A stretch of DNA of 64,000 nucleotides from Pseudooceanicola batsensis HTCC2597 (GCF_000152725.1 NZ_AAMO01000007.1:186001-250000), one strand, 5' to 3'. Positions 16,550 through 27,918 are shown, numbered from the stretch's first letter. Program-made: numbers and translations. The notes: generated by a model from the sequence alone, not told the origin.

Positions 16550-17536
16550 ATGAGACGTATCCTGTGCATCGATGGTGGCGGCATCAAAGGCACCCAGCCG
16601 GCGGCATTTCTGGCGGGTTTGGAGGAAGACCTTGATGAACCGATTGGCCGCTACTTCGACCTGATTGCGGGAACGTCAACCGGGGGTATTCTCGCGATCG
16701 GCCTTGCCCTCGGCATCCCGGCCAAAACCCTCCTCGAACTCTACGAAAATCGCGGGCCGACGATCTTCGGGCAAGCCGGAGACAAGAGTTGGCTGGGACA
16801 AAAAGCTCGGGACGTGCGTGCCGCCCTGCGTCACTTGGTCAAGCCCAAGCACGAGGCATCCACGCTTCGGGACGAGCTCCGCGCCGTCCTCGGTGACAAG
16901 CTCATCGGCGAAGCGGAGACCCGGTTGCTCATCCCGGCCTGGGATGCCGATCAGCGCAGCGTCTACATCTACAAGACGTCACATCATCCGCGGCTCACCA
17001 AGGATTACAGGAAGCCGGCCCTCGATGCCGCGATGGCGACGTCGGCCGCACCGACCTATTTCGCGCGCCACAAGACAGTGGATGATGTCGGGCTTCTCGA
17101 TGGCGGCACCTGGTGCAACAATCCGGTGGGCGTCGCGACCGTCGAAGCGATCTCGATGCTCGGCTGGTCTCCGCAGGACCTGCACATTCTGAGCCTCGGC
17201 TGTGTCGACGAGGTCTACATGCTCCCCGAGTCTCCCGGCAAAGCCGGACTCGGGTTGAAGGCCCTCAGCCTTCTCATGGACGGTCAATCCCGCGGAGCGC
17301 TCGGCATTGCCCGTCATCTGACAGGCGATCCGCACGACCGGACGGCTGTTTACCGGTACTCGCCGAGCGTGCCGGAGGGTTTCTTTTCCCTCGATGACAC
17401 CACCAAGATTCAGAGACTCAAGGGGCTTGGCGCCTCGAGTGCCCGGCACGCGAGCCCCACACTGACCCCTATCTTCTTCCAGCAACCTGCCGAGCCGTTC
17501 GTGCCCGTGCATCAACTCGAACGGAACGCGGCATGA
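16550..17536 (+). CDS. capV: CapV-type patatin-like phospholipase, CBASS effector
   Basis: The 328-residue protein is a patatin: oxyanion glycine loop IDGGGIKG (about 7-14), nucleophile elbow GTSTGG with Ser43, and the dyad Asp184 in LLDGGTWCNNP. CapV effectors degrade membrane phospholipids when a cyclic nucleotide made by the adjacent CD-NTase binds, killing the infected cell. The ATG at 16550 begins MRRILCIDGG; the frame can be extended upstream only across the DUF2188 gene. It overlaps the CD-NTase start by 4 bases, so they are coupled. Confidence 0.93.
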   Translation: MRRILCIDGGGIKGTQPAAFLAGLEEDLDEPIGRYFDLIAGTSTGGILAIGLALGIPAKTLLELYENRGPTIFGQAGDKSWLGQKARDVRAALRHLVKPKHEASTLRDELRAVLGDKLIGEAETRLLIPAWDADQRSVYIYKTSHHPRLTKDYRKPALDAAMATSAAPTYFARHKTVDDVGLLDGGTWCNNPVGVATVEAISMLGWSPQDLHILSLGCVDEVYMLPESPGKAGLGLKALSLLMDGQSRGALGIARHLTGDPHDRTAVYRYSPSVPEGFFSLDDTTKIQRLKGLGASSARHASPTLTPIFFQQPAEPFVPVHQLERNAA

Positions 17537-18732
17537 ACCAGATCTTCTCGCACCCTCTCACCGATACCGCCATTCAGCGGCGGGCGCAGGTCTTCACGAT
17601 CCTTGATGAAATCTGCCAGGAGCTGGAATGGACCCAGACCCAGTTCGAGAAGGCCCGCACCAGCTACGAAGCGGTCGCGGACTGGTTGGCCGGATCGAGT
17701 GACCCGATGCTTGCTTCCCTTCATGTCTACCTGCACGGCTCTGGCGCACTCGGCACCTCGATCAAACCGATCGGACGCGATGAGTTCGATGTCGACCTGA
17801 TCAGCTTCATCCTCGGCCTCGGCCCGGAAATCGCACCGGCGCGCCTGAAGGCTTCAATCGGCAAGCGCTTGCGCGAACATGCCTACTACGCGTCGATCCT
17901 GGAAGAAAAGAAGCGCTGCTGGCGCCTGAACTACGCCGGTGACTTTCACCTCGACATCTCCCCGACCATTGCCAATCCGAACTGCGTGAACGGCGGTGAG
18001 CTGGTGCCCGATCGCAAGCTACGGGATTGGCACGCGACGAATCCCCGGGCCTATCGGGCCCTCTTCGACGAACGGGCGGCCCTGATTCCGAGGATGACGC
18101 AGTCGATCATCGCGGCGCAGCGCGATGCGGCCACGACCGAGCCCTTCCCAGTCCGTCAGTCCGTCAAGGGCATTCTGCGGCGGACCGTGCAGCTCCTGAA
18201 GCGTCACCGGGATCTGGAATTCCTGCATGTTCAGGAAGAAATCGCGCCGATCTCGATCATCATCACGACCCTGGCCATGCGATCCTATGAAATGTGCGTC
18301 AGGCGCCACGTTTTCGCAGACGAGCTCCAGGTGTTGATCGACACGATCCGCCTGATGCCGATCTTCATCGAGCGCCCCCTCGTCAACGGCCGCCAGATCT
18401 ACGCGGTCTGGAACGAAACCACCGAAGGCGAAAATTTTGCCGAGCGTTGGAATGAAGAACCCGCGCGGGTAGAGGCTTTCTACAAATGGCACGGCAAGGC
18501 GCTTGCGGATTTCGAATCCCTGCGTGACCTCGTTGGCCTCGACGCGATTGTAGGTTCCATGAAGGACAGCCTGGGCGACAAACTTGTTGCCCGGACCATG
18601 AACCGGCGGATGGATGCGCTGAACGAGGGGCGAAAGACGGGGGCACTCGTGCTTGGCGCAGGTGTTGGCCTGACCACCCAAAAATCGGCCGCGTCGACGC
18701 CCGTTCCCAGGAACGAGTTTTTCGGGGACTAG
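17533..18732 (+). CDS. CD-NTase (cGAS/DncV-like nucleotidyltransferase), CBASS
   Basis: The 399-residue protein has the nucleotidyltransferase signature: HGSGALGTSIKP with the GS pair at 69-70, then DEFDVDLI with metal ligands Asp86 and Asp88, and the third Asp141 in FHLDISPTI. It would make a cyclic di- or trinucleotide on phage infection and activate CapV. The C-terminus is a flexible, low-complexity tail ending NEFFGD, the region that E2-like proteins conjugate in type II CBASS. The clade and product cannot be told by eye. Confidence 0.93.
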   Translation: MNQIFSHPLTDTAIQRRAQVFTILDEICQELEWTQTQFEKARTSYEAVADWLAGSSDPMLASLHVYLHGSGALGTSIKPIGRDEFDVDLISFILGLGPEIAPARLKASIGKRLREHAYYASILEEKKRCWRLNYAGDFHLDISPTIANPNCVNGGELVPDRKLRDWHATNPRAYRALFDERAALIPRMTQSIIAAQRDAATTEPFPVRQSVKGILRRTVQLLKRHRDLEFLHVQEEIAPISIIITTLAMRSYEMCVRRHVFADELQVLIDTIRLMPIFIERPLVNGRQIYAVWNETTEGENFAERWNEEPARVEAFYKWHGKALADFESLRDLVGLDAIVGSMKDSLGDKLVARTMNRRMDALNEGRKTGALVLGAGVGLTTQKSAASTPVPRNEFFGD

Positions 18733-18737
18733 GTGCG

Positions 18738-19214
18738 ATGGCGGGATCGATCACGAGAAACCGACTGTCACTGCCCCAGCAGTACCTGTTCCTTCAGAGG
18801 TCGAAGACGATCTCCGGCGAAGGTGTGCTCGGGCCCGGCCGTTTGGAGTGGCGATTTCGGGCTCAACCAACGCCCCTTTCCCGGTCGTATCAGGTCACTC
18901 TTGTCCTGGAGAGGGACGGGACGCCGGAAGTTCGGGTCGTAGATCCTGATTTGAGGTTGCTCGCCGGTGGGCGCGACCTGCCTCATATCTACCATGACCC
19001 GGATCGGCTCTGTCTCTATCTGCCCGGGACCGGACAATGGGACGCCGGTAAGCGTCTGGACCTCACCATCATCCCCTGGACCTACCTATGGCTGATCTAT
19101 TTTGAGGAATGGCTCGTGTCGGACGACTGGAAGGGCGGGGGAAAACACCCTGGAGAGGATGACCCGGACGAGGGCAACCGCGCGTTGCGCCGCAGCCTGC
19201 GCCGAATGCATTGA
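18738..19214 (+). CDS. E2-like conjugating enzyme of short type II CBASS
   Basis: The 158-residue protein is a compact E2-fold relative found in short type II CBASS: a beta-meander (YQVTLVLERDGTPEVRVVDP), then HIYHDPDRLCLYLPGTGQWD with the catalytic Cys92, and the helical part IIPWTYLWLIYFEEWLVSDD. No E1 or JAB gene is next to it, which defines the short form; there the E2 is thought to attach the CD-NTase C-terminus to targets and prime it. It starts 6 bases after the CD-NTase stop. The last 20 residues are charged and probably unstructured. Confidence 0.88.
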   Translation: MAGSITRNRLSLPQQYLFLQRSKTISGEGVLGPGRLEWRFRAQPTPLSRSYQVTLVLERDGTPEVRVVDPDLRLLAGGRDLPHIYHDPDRLCLYLPGTGQWDAGKRLDLTIIPWTYLWLIYFEEWLVSDDWKGGGKHPGEDDPDEGNRALRRSLRRMH

Positions 19215-19289
19215 GTTTCGTATGATCATCGTTCTCGGGTCGGTTCGGAGACACCCCGAGTAAAGTATCGACGCAGCCTTCTTGGGTGC

Positions 19290-19970
19290 ATGATGCCCAT
19301 TTCAATTTACTTCAGCCGACACCATGATGGAACAGAGCTAGGAAAGGTCCGAATTGTGCCCCAGAAACAAAAGACAGATTTTCTGAGGGGACTGGTGCTA
19401 TTCAATCCTAGAATTCACCCGCCCAATACACCCCAAAACAGAGATCTCATTGCGGGAAAGATCGCAGACTATGACGCCGCCGATGGAGGGCGTTGGAACT
19501 ATGACGACTTCTACCGTGTAGTTGTGCATGTTTTGAAAGGTGCTTCATTCGACCAGGCAATGTCTCATCTCAGAAGCTTGGAAGGCGTTGGAGAGGCCGC
19601 TGCAAAGACAAGCCTTCTTGCGTTCATTGACAAGCATATGGATTTGAGAGGGTCGGAGTTTGTCGAGTCCGGCCCACGGCATTTTCAAGTGGATGCGAAT
19701 ACTAAAGCTACGATCGCTCCAGACTTTGCCTGTAAGCGCGAAGGAGTTATCTACCAGGCATTTGTTTACCCCAAGCGAGAACCTGCACTAAGTCAATTGC
19801 AAAGAGACATGATCAAGTCGCTCATGTCGCGACCGCTCGCTGATGACACAGATGACTACGTTCTTTGTTTGATTGAGTATCCGGCAATCGGGGGAAAGCG
19901 AGTGGGTCGCTACGAGGAGTTCCCATTTGGATACTATGGTGTTTCCGAGGACTTTTTGACCTGCCACTGA
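19290..19970 (+). CDS. Unknown protein at the end of the CBASS cassette, C-terminus cut by IS3
   Basis: The ATG pair at 19290/19293 opens a 226-residue frame. I do not recognise a family. It has a helical middle with a helix-hairpin-helix-like stretch (LRSLEGVGEAAAKTSLLAFI), a conserved-looking RHFQVDANTKATIAPDFACK, and lower GC than its neighbours, which suggests a separate origin. The last codons after F222 and the stop lie in the IS3 terminal repeat starting at 19957, so the natural C-terminus is lost. It follows the E2 gene by 75 bases and may be an accessory or a separate gene. Confidence 0.6.
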   Translation: MMPISIYFSRHHDGTELGKVRIVPQKQKTDFLRGLVLFNPRIHPPNTPQNRDLIAGKIADYDAADGGRWNYDDFYRVVVHVLKGASFDQAMSHLRSLEGVGEAAAKTSLLAFIDKHMDLRGSEFVESGPRHFQVDANTKATIAPDFACKREGVIYQAFVYPKREPALSQLQRDMIKSLMSRPLADDTDDYVLCLIEYPAIGGKRVGRYEEFPFGYYGVSEDFLTCH

Positions 19971-19974
19971 ACTT

Positions 19975-20904
19975 TCATCCAGCCGCGACCGGAGCCCGGT
20001 TGGTGTTTACGCCGATCGGCGCAGGTTTAGCAATCGCCCGACGCGCGGAGCTTTCATCTCGCGCAGCGGGGCGGGCGATTGCGGTGGTCAGGGCCCGTGC
20101 GTAGTCAGCCGGGGTCTGGTAGTCCAAGGCCGAATGCGGGCGTTCTGTATTGTAGTCGGCAGCCCAAGCGGCAATCACGATCCGCGCGTGGGCCAAGTTC
20201 CGGAACATGGTCTCGTTGAGCAGTTCATCCCGCATCCGGCCGTTGAAACTCTCTACGAAGCCGTTCTGCATCGGCTTGCCTGGCGCGATGTAGTGCCATT
20301 CGATCCGGTGCTCGGAACACCACCGCAGGATGGCGTTGGAGGTCAGTTCCGTGCCGTTGTCGCTGACAATCATTCCTGGTTTGCCACGGCGTTCGATCAG
20401 GGCCGTCAGTTCACGTGCCACGCGGCGCCCCGATATCGAGGTGTCCGGTATTGCCGCGAGACATTCACGGGTGACGTCGTCGACCACGTTGAGAACCCGG
20501 AAGCGCTGGCCATTGGCGAATTGGTCATGGACGAAATCCAGCGACCAGCGCGCATTGGGCCGCGCCTCGACCAGGATCGGGGCTCGCGTCCCGACAGCCT
20601 TGCGCCGGGCCTTCCGCTTGCGCACCGTCAGCCCCTCCTCGCGGTAGAGCCGATAGATCCGGTTGATCCCCGAGGGCTCACCCTCGCGGCGCAGCAGGAC
20701 GAACAGGCGTCGGTAACCGAACCGCCGCCGCTCGTGGGCCAGGTCCCGCAACCGACCGCGCAGAACCGTGTCCGGGGCACGCCGAGATCGGTAGCGTATC
20801 ATCGTTCGATCCGCGCCGACGATATGGCAGGCCCGCCGCTCCGACAGGCCATGCTCGGCCCGAAGATACGCGACGGCTTCACGCTTCACGGCGGGCCCTA
20901 CCAC
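19975..20904 (-). CDS. IS3 transposase OrfB (DDE integrase domain), right copy
   Basis: The 309-residue protein is the same as OrfB of the left copy, including all three DDE positions ([24 protein letters not shown]). The lack of differences shows recent duplication or gene conversion. It is intact, so the pair could still mobilise the segment between them. Confidence 0.93.
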   Translation of the reverse strand: MVGPAVKREAVAYLRAEHGLSERRACHIVGADRTMIRYRSRRAPDTVLRGRLRDLAHERRRFGYRRLFVLLRREGEPSGINRIYRLYREEGLTVRKRKARRKAVGTRAPILVEARPNARWSLDFVHDQFANGQRFRVLNVVDDVTRECLAAIPDTSISGRRVARELTALIERRGKPGMIVSDNGTELTSNAILRWCSEHRIEWHYIAPGKPMQNGFVESFNGRMRDELLNETMFRNLAHARIVIAAWAADYNTERPHSALDYQTPADYARALTTAIARPAARDESSARRAIAKPAPIGVNTNRAPVAAG

Positions 20905-21164
20905 TTTTTTGAAACCAGATCCTTCATCGCAGCCAGATCCAGCATTTGCTCGGCCAGCAGCTTCTTCAGCTTCGCGTTCTCATCCTCCAGCGCCTTCAGC
21001 CGCTTGGCCTCTGACACCGTCATGCCGCCGAACTTGGCCTTCCAGTTGTAGAAGGTGCCTTCGGACATGCCGTGCTTGCGGCACAGGTCAGCGCACTTCG
21101 CACCAGCCTCGTGCTCGCTCAGGATGCCGATGATCTGTTCGTCCGTGAATCTCGTTCGCTTCAT
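20898..21164 (-). CDS. IS3 transposase OrfA, right copy
   Basis: The 88-residue protein is identical to OrfA of the left copy. It overlaps orfB by 7 bases at the A-rich slippery run, giving the fused transposase by -1 frameshifting. Confidence 0.93.
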   Translation of the reverse strand: MKRTRFTDEQIIGILSEHEAGAKCADLCRKHGMSEGTFYNWKAKFGGMTVSEAKRLKALEDENAKLKKLLAEQMLDLAAMKDLVSKKW

Positions 21165-21227
21165 TGTCCGTCCTCAAGATAGGCCGGACTCTAATCGACG
21201 GTGGAGGAAAAATCCCGTGGCAGGTCA

Positions 21228-21574
21228 CTCGCAACCAAGATGACCACGTCAAGAACATCTCCTTCCTCATGGACCGGTCCGGCACTTGGCGACTGTCCCC
21301 AGCCTATGACGTGGCCTATTCCTACAATCCCTCTGGCTCATGGACGCGCGACCATCAAATGAGCCTGGCCGGAAAGCGAAACGATTTCACCCATGGCGAC
21401 CTCATGGTTTTTGCTTCGAACGTGGGGTTGAAATCCAACAGGGCGAACCAAGCTATTGAGGAAATCGTGAGCGCAGTCGCGCAGTGGCACGAGTTCGCTG
21501 AACGGGCGGGTGTCGCGCATTCTGATGTGAGCCGCATCGAGAGAACGTTTCGCATGAATTTGCGTGACAAGTAG
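21228..21574 (+). pseudogene. HipA-family kinase toxin, C-terminal fragment cut by IS3
   Basis: Directly after the IS end the plus strand reads RNQDDHVKNISFLMDRSGTW, then LSPAYDVAYSYNPSGSWTRD and HQMSLAGKRNDFTHGDLMVF. This is the catalytic loop (RNxDDHxKN) and C-terminal lobe of a HipA serine/threonine kinase toxin. About 115 residues remain; the N-terminal two thirds and any hipB are gone. The reading frame upstream of 21228 belongs to the IS. The gene is inactive. Confidence 0.85.
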
Positions 21575-21777
21575 CGCAGGGTTGCCTGACACTGTTTGCA
21601 TTGGGATCAGTCGTGGACATTTTTGTCCATCGCGCGCAGTTGCCGCGCGATATCATCGGTGTCCGGCTCACTCTGAGCTCGTTTTGAGCACTGCGTCGCT
21701 CGCCGCGTACCGGTCACGATAATGGCCCCTCTTATCATGCGTTGACATTTGCGCGCGCCCAGAACAGCCTGCAGGCA

Positions 21778-21882
21778 CTCACCCGGGGGGTCTCGACAAG
21801 AGGCTGAGATACTGCTGGCATCCGTGCAGCGCAGTGACCCGATGAACCTGATCCAGTTCATACTGGCGTAGGGATGGTGCAC
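21778..21882 (+). promoter_or_regulatory. TPP riboswitch (THI element) upstream of thiC
   Basis: The conserved pieces are in order: an opening ACCCGGGGGGTC stem, the GAGGCTGAGATAC helix, the ACCCGATGAACCTGATC pyrophosphate-side segment and the closing TACTGGCGTAGGGATGGT. It ends about 115 bases before the thiC ATG and would repress thiCME when thiamine diphosphate is plentiful. Confidence 0.93.
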
Positions 21883-21995
21883 TGGCCGCGCGGGCCCCGA
21901 CCACATATCCGTGGCCCGGGGGCACATACCCCACACCGGCAATCCCATTCGACGCGGAACTGGGTCTCCTACGCTTTGAGCACCGGAGGCTCTGA

Positions 21996-24609
<2,614 letters not shown>

Positions 24610-24613
<4 letters not shown>

Positions 24614-25260
24614 GGCGCACCACAAGGCATTGTCCTGACCTGTCGCTCTACCTCGTGCTCGATCCCGGCCTCTGCGCCGGGGTCGGCATCGTCGAAACGG
24701 CCCGCGCCGCCGTGGCGGGGGGCGCCATGGTCGTGCAACTGCGGGACAAGATGGCCGACACCGCGCGGATGATCGAGACGGGGCTTGCGCTGAAGGCCGT
24801 GCTGGCGGGCACCGGGGCGGCGCTGATCGTGAACGATGACGTCGAGGCCGCCGTCGCCATCGGCGCGGATGGGCTGCACATCGGGCAGGGTGACATGGCG
24901 GTGGCCGAGGCCCGCGCCCGGATCGGTGCGGGCATGGTGCTGGGCCTCTCGGTCGAGACGCCTGCACTGGCGGCATCGGTGGACGCTGGCCAGGTCGATT
25001 ATATCGGGGCCGGGCCGGTCTTTGCCACGCTCTCCAAGCTGGATCACAAGACCCCCGTGGGTTTCGAGGGGCTGGCGGCGCAGGTTGCGGCCAGCCCGGT
25101 GCCTGCGGTGGCCATCGGCGGGCTGAAGGCGCAGCACGTGGGCGCGGTCCTGAAGACGGGCGCGCGGGGCGTCGCGGTGGTTTCGGCCATCTGCGGCCAG
25201 CCCGACCCCGAGGTCGCCGCCCGCGCGTTGCGGCAGGAGATCGACGCGCTAGGGCGCTGA
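24610..25260 (+). CDS. thiE: Thiamine-phosphate synthase ThiE
   Basis: The 216-residue TIM-barrel enzyme joins HMP-PP and thiazole phosphate. It has the family motifs VVQLRDKMADT (pyrophosphate and pyrimidine binding), LIVNDDVEAAVAIGADGLHI, VDYIGAGPVFATLSKLDH and VPAVAIGGL. The start is a GTG overlapping the thiM stop. Its last 12 bases overlap the end of the convergent thiD gene. Confidence 0.95.
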
Positions 25261-26055
25261 GCCCCAGAGCGCGTGGAAATGATGCACCGGCCCATGGCCA
25301 TGGCCGACGTCCAGCTGGTCGCCATGGGCCAGCGCCGCGTGGAGATAGGCCTTGGCGCGGGCCACGGCCTCGGGCATCGGGTGATGTGGCAGCAGCGCCG
25401 CAATGGCCGAGGACAGGGTGCAGCCCGTGCCGTGATCGCTGGTCGTGGTGATGCGTGGCGCGCGGAAGGCCTGCGTGCCCTCGGGGCCGGCCAGAAGATC
25501 TGTGCTGTCCTCGCCCGGCAGATGCCCGCCCTTGAGCAGCACGTAGCCGGACCCGAGCGCCATCAGCGCGGGCAGGGCGGCGCGCATGGTCGGGGCGCTC
25601 CAGTCGTCGGGGCGATCCAGCAGGACGGCGGCCTCGGGCAGGTTGGGCGTGATGACGGCGGCCAGCGGGACAAGCCGCTCGCGCACCGCCGAAACGGCCT
25701 TGGGGTCCAGCAGCGCATGGCCGCTTTTCGCCACCATCACCGGGTCGAGCACGATGTTGCGCGCCCCATGATGCAACAGCCGGTCGGCCACGGCCTGCGC
25801 GATGCCCGCGTTGGCGATCATCCCGATCTTGACGGCGTCGATCCGCACGTCGTCGAAGACCGCGTCGATCTGGTCGGCCACGAAGGCGGGGTCCAGGGCC
25901 TGAAAGGACCGCACGCCGCAGGTGTTCTGCGCCACCACGGCGGTGACGACCGAACAGGCATAGGCGCCAAGTGCAGAGAAGGTCTTGATATCGGCCTGGA
26001 TGCCCGCGCCGCCTGATGGGTCGGTGCCTGCAATGGTGAGGACATTGGCGATCAT
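25249..26055 (-). CDS. thiD: Hydroxymethylpyrimidine/phosphomethylpyrimidine kinase ThiD
   Basis: The 268-residue ribokinase-like enzyme phosphorylates HMP and HMP-P to HMP-PP. It begins LTIAGTDPSGGAGIQADIKT, contains VLDPVMVAKSGHALL and PNLPEAAVLL, and has the anion-hole motif DHGTGCTLSSAIAA with the catalytic Asp. It is translated from an ATG overlapping the Nudix stop and is controlled by the minus-strand TPP riboswitch. Tail-to-tail overlap with thiE means the two operons transcribe toward each other. Confidence 0.95.
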   Translation of the reverse strand: MIANVLTIAGTDPSGGAGIQADIKTFSALGAYACSVVTAVVAQNTCGVRSFQALDPAFVADQIDAVFDDVRIDAVKIGMIANAGIAQAVADRLLHHGARNIVLDPVMVAKSGHALLDPKAVSAVRERLVPLAAVITPNLPEAAVLLDRPDDWSAPTMRAALPALMALGSGYVLLKGGHLPGEDSTDLLAGPEGTQAFRAPRITTTSDHGTGCTLSSAIAALLPHHPMPEAVARAKAYLHAALAHGDQLDVGHGHGPVHHFHALWGSAP

Positions 26056-26501
26056 GCCGACACCTCTGCCATCAGGGCGGCCGCGTGACCCGCAAGCTCG
26101 GCCACGTCGCGGCTGAGCGCGAGGTGACCTTCCTTCAGCGCCGCGATCTCGATCCAGCGGGCCTCGAGCGCGTCATCTGCGGCAACCGGGTCTCCGGCGG
26201 TCCAGCGGCACAGGACGGCGACCAGGATGAAATGTCGGCGCAGCACGCCTGCGGGGTCGTGGTCGAAGGCGTCGAGGGCGGTGATCACGCGCAGCGGGTC
26301 CGCGGCGACGCCGGTTTCCTCTGCCAACTCGCGGATGGCGGCGTCGAACAGGGGTTCGCCCTGATGCACCTTTCCGCCGGGAAAACCCCAGAGGCCCGCA
26401 TCGGGCGGATTGGCCCGGCGCACAAGCAGCACCTGGCTGTCGCGGACAAGAACGGCGATGGTCGCCGCGATCGGGCGCGGATCTGTCGGTTGATGTGGCA
26501 A
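26052..26501 (-). CDS. Nudix hydrolase in a TPP-regulated operon with thiD
   Basis: The 149-residue protein has a perfect Nudix box starting GGKVHQGEPLFDAAIRELAE and continuing ETGV, preceded by the GLWGFPGG loop. Nudix enzymes cleave nucleoside diphosphate-X bonds. Being the first gene behind a TPP riboswitch and co-translated with thiD suggests a role in thiamine metabolism, for example cleaning up damaged or toxic pyrophosphate intermediates; that is inference from position. The substrate cannot be told from the sequence. Confidence 0.88.
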   Translation of the reverse strand: MPHQPTDPRPIAATIAVLVRDSQVLLVRRANPPDAGLWGFPGGKVHQGEPLFDAAIRELAEETGVAADPLRVITALDAFDHDPAGVLRRHFILVAVLCRWTAGDPVAADDALEARWIEIAALKEGHLALSRDVAELAGHAAALMAEVSA

Positions 26502-26548
26502 GTCGGCCTCGTCATGCTGAGGCCGGCAAGGGCAAGAGGTCTGCGCGA

Positions 26549-26645
26549 TCCTGTCCCTTCGCCGGCATGATCCGGATCAGGTTCAAAGGGTCACCGCGCT
26601 GCATCTGCCAGCGATATCTCAGCCCCTTGGCGGGACACCCCTAGG
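26549..26645 (-). promoter_or_regulatory. TPP riboswitch (THI element) upstream of Nudix-thiD
   Basis: Read on the minus strand it has AGGGGTGTCCCGCCAAGGGG, GGGGCTGAGATATCGC, and ACCCTTTGAACCTGATCCGG followed by ATGCCGGCGAAGGGAC, the full set of THI-box segments. It ends about 48 bases before the Nudix ATG. It is a second, independent thiamine sensor in this block. Confidence 0.93.
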
Positions 26646-26751
26646 TGAGGGGCAGCTTATCAGGCTGAGCGCCCGGTTCAATGCCGGGCGGATGTGCTTG
26701 CGCCTGCCGTCGCTTGCTGAAACTTTGGGCAAAACAGACAAGGCAGCAGTC

Positions 26752-27903
26752 ATGGAGTCCCTGTTCCGTTCGCTTGGCCCGGTTATTGGCCGCCCCTCGC
26801 CAGCCGAAGCCCTTCGCGCCGGGATCGGCGCCCTGATCGGGCTTGGGGTGACGGGCGCATTCCTGTTGTCGCCCGTGGTCGACCTGACGCTTGGCCTTTA
26901 CCTGATTGCCCCGTTCGGTGCGACGTCGGTCCTGCTGTTCGCAGTGCCCAACAGCCCGTTGGCGCAGCCGTGGTCGGCGGTGGTGGGCAACACTCTTGCG
27001 GCACTGGTCGGTGTGGCGGTCTGTTCCGTGGTCGCTGACCCTGTCCTGCGGATCGCCCTTGCGGTCGGGCTGACGATTACGGTCGGCATCCTGTGTCGCG
27101 CGATCCATCCCCCGGCGGGTGCGGTCGCCATGACAGCGGCGATGAGCCCGGAGGCGGTCGAGCGACTTGGATTCTGGTTCGCGATCGCGCCCGTCGCCAC
27201 GGGCACCCTCGCGCTGGTCGTCTGTGCTGCGATCTACGCGCGGCTCACGGGGCGCAGATATCCATTCCGCCAGTTCGATGAGCCAAGTCGCCACCGCACC
27301 GAAGATCCCGATCCCGCCAAGCGCATCGGGCTGTCCCGAGAAGAACTGACGGAGCTTCTGGATCGCTATCGCCAGTCGTTCAACCTGGGTGTCGAGGATC
27401 TGGCGCGATTGATCGGCGCGGCCGAGTTGCAGGCCGCCGCGCACCGGACAGGTCCGCTTCTGGCGACCGACGTCATGTCGCGTAATCTGGTGACCATTGG
27501 CCCGGACACTCCGCTGTCAAAGATTGCGGACCTGTTCAGACATCATCGCTTCACATCGCTTCCGGTGACCGGGGTCGAGGGGCGTTATCTTGGCGTGATC
27601 TTCCAGATGCACCTGATCGACCGAGCGCGCGAGGATGCGCTTCGGCTCGACCGTGGCTATCTCGCGGCGTTTCGGCGCCTGATCGACCAGGATCGCACGC
27701 AGCCGGTCCGAGCCAAGGATATCATGAGCGTCGCCGGGCCTCGGGCGGTACCGGCGACTCCGGTCGGGGTGCTCCTGCCGATGATGGCCGATGGTGATGT
27801 CGATGCGGTGCCGGTCCTCGAAAACGGCCGGATCGTCGGCATCGTCACCAGGACGGATCTGATCGCCGCCCTCGCGCGGTCCGGGCTGCGGGCACAGGGC
27901 TGA
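26752..27903 (+). CDS. HPP-family membrane protein with two C-terminal CBS domains
   Basis: From the ATG at 26752 the product has 383 residues. The N-terminal half has four or five membrane segments and the HPP signature AIHPPAGAVAM. The C-terminal half holds a CBS pair (DVMSRNLVTIGPDTPLSKIA with FTSLPVTGVEGRYLGVI, and DIMSVAGPRAVPATPVGVLL with DAVPVLENGRIVGIVTRTDL), which normally bind adenine nucleotides. HPP proteins have been linked to nitrite transport. An ATG at 26692 would add 20 residues. Confidence 0.85.
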   Translation: MESLFRSLGPVIGRPSPAEALRAGIGALIGLGVTGAFLLSPVVDLTLGLYLIAPFGATSVLLFAVPNSPLAQPWSAVVGNTLAALVGVAVCSVVADPVLRIALAVGLTITVGILCRAIHPPAGAVAMTAAMSPEAVERLGFWFAIAPVATGTLALVVCAAIYARLTGRRYPFRQFDEPSRHRTEDPDPAKRIGLSREELTELLDRYRQSFNLGVEDLARLIGAAELQAAAHRTGPLLATDVMSRNLVTIGPDTPLSKIADLFRHHRFTSLPVTGVEGRYLGVIFQMHLIDRAREDALRLDRGYLAAFRRLIDQDRTQPVRAKDIMSVAGPRAVPATPVGVLLPMMADGDVDAVPVLENGRIVGIVTRTDLIAALARSGLRAQG

Positions 27904-27918
27904 GAGGCGGCGGCCCGG

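Larger units (their letters stand above)
19957..21227 (-). mobile_element. IS3-family insertion sequence, right copy (inverted)
   Basis: The 1,271-bp element has the same length, terminal repeats (TGACCTGCCAC) and genes as the copy at 13341-14611, in opposite orientation. The flanks TTT and CTC do not match. With the left copy it frames 5.3 kb of defence genes like a composite transposon. Confidence 0.92.

Noticed and set aside
18738..19214. Idea that the CBASS is a complete type II system with Cap2 and Cap3
   Set aside because: The 158-residue protein has only the E2 part; there is no E1 or JAB domain up to the IS at 19957. The E2-E1-JAB protein at 38 kb belongs to another operon.
26692..26751. 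Upstream ATG of the HPP gene
   Set aside because: The 20 extra residues are not hydrophobic or family-like, and they begin only 47 bases from the minus-strand riboswitch, leaving little room for a promoter and leader.
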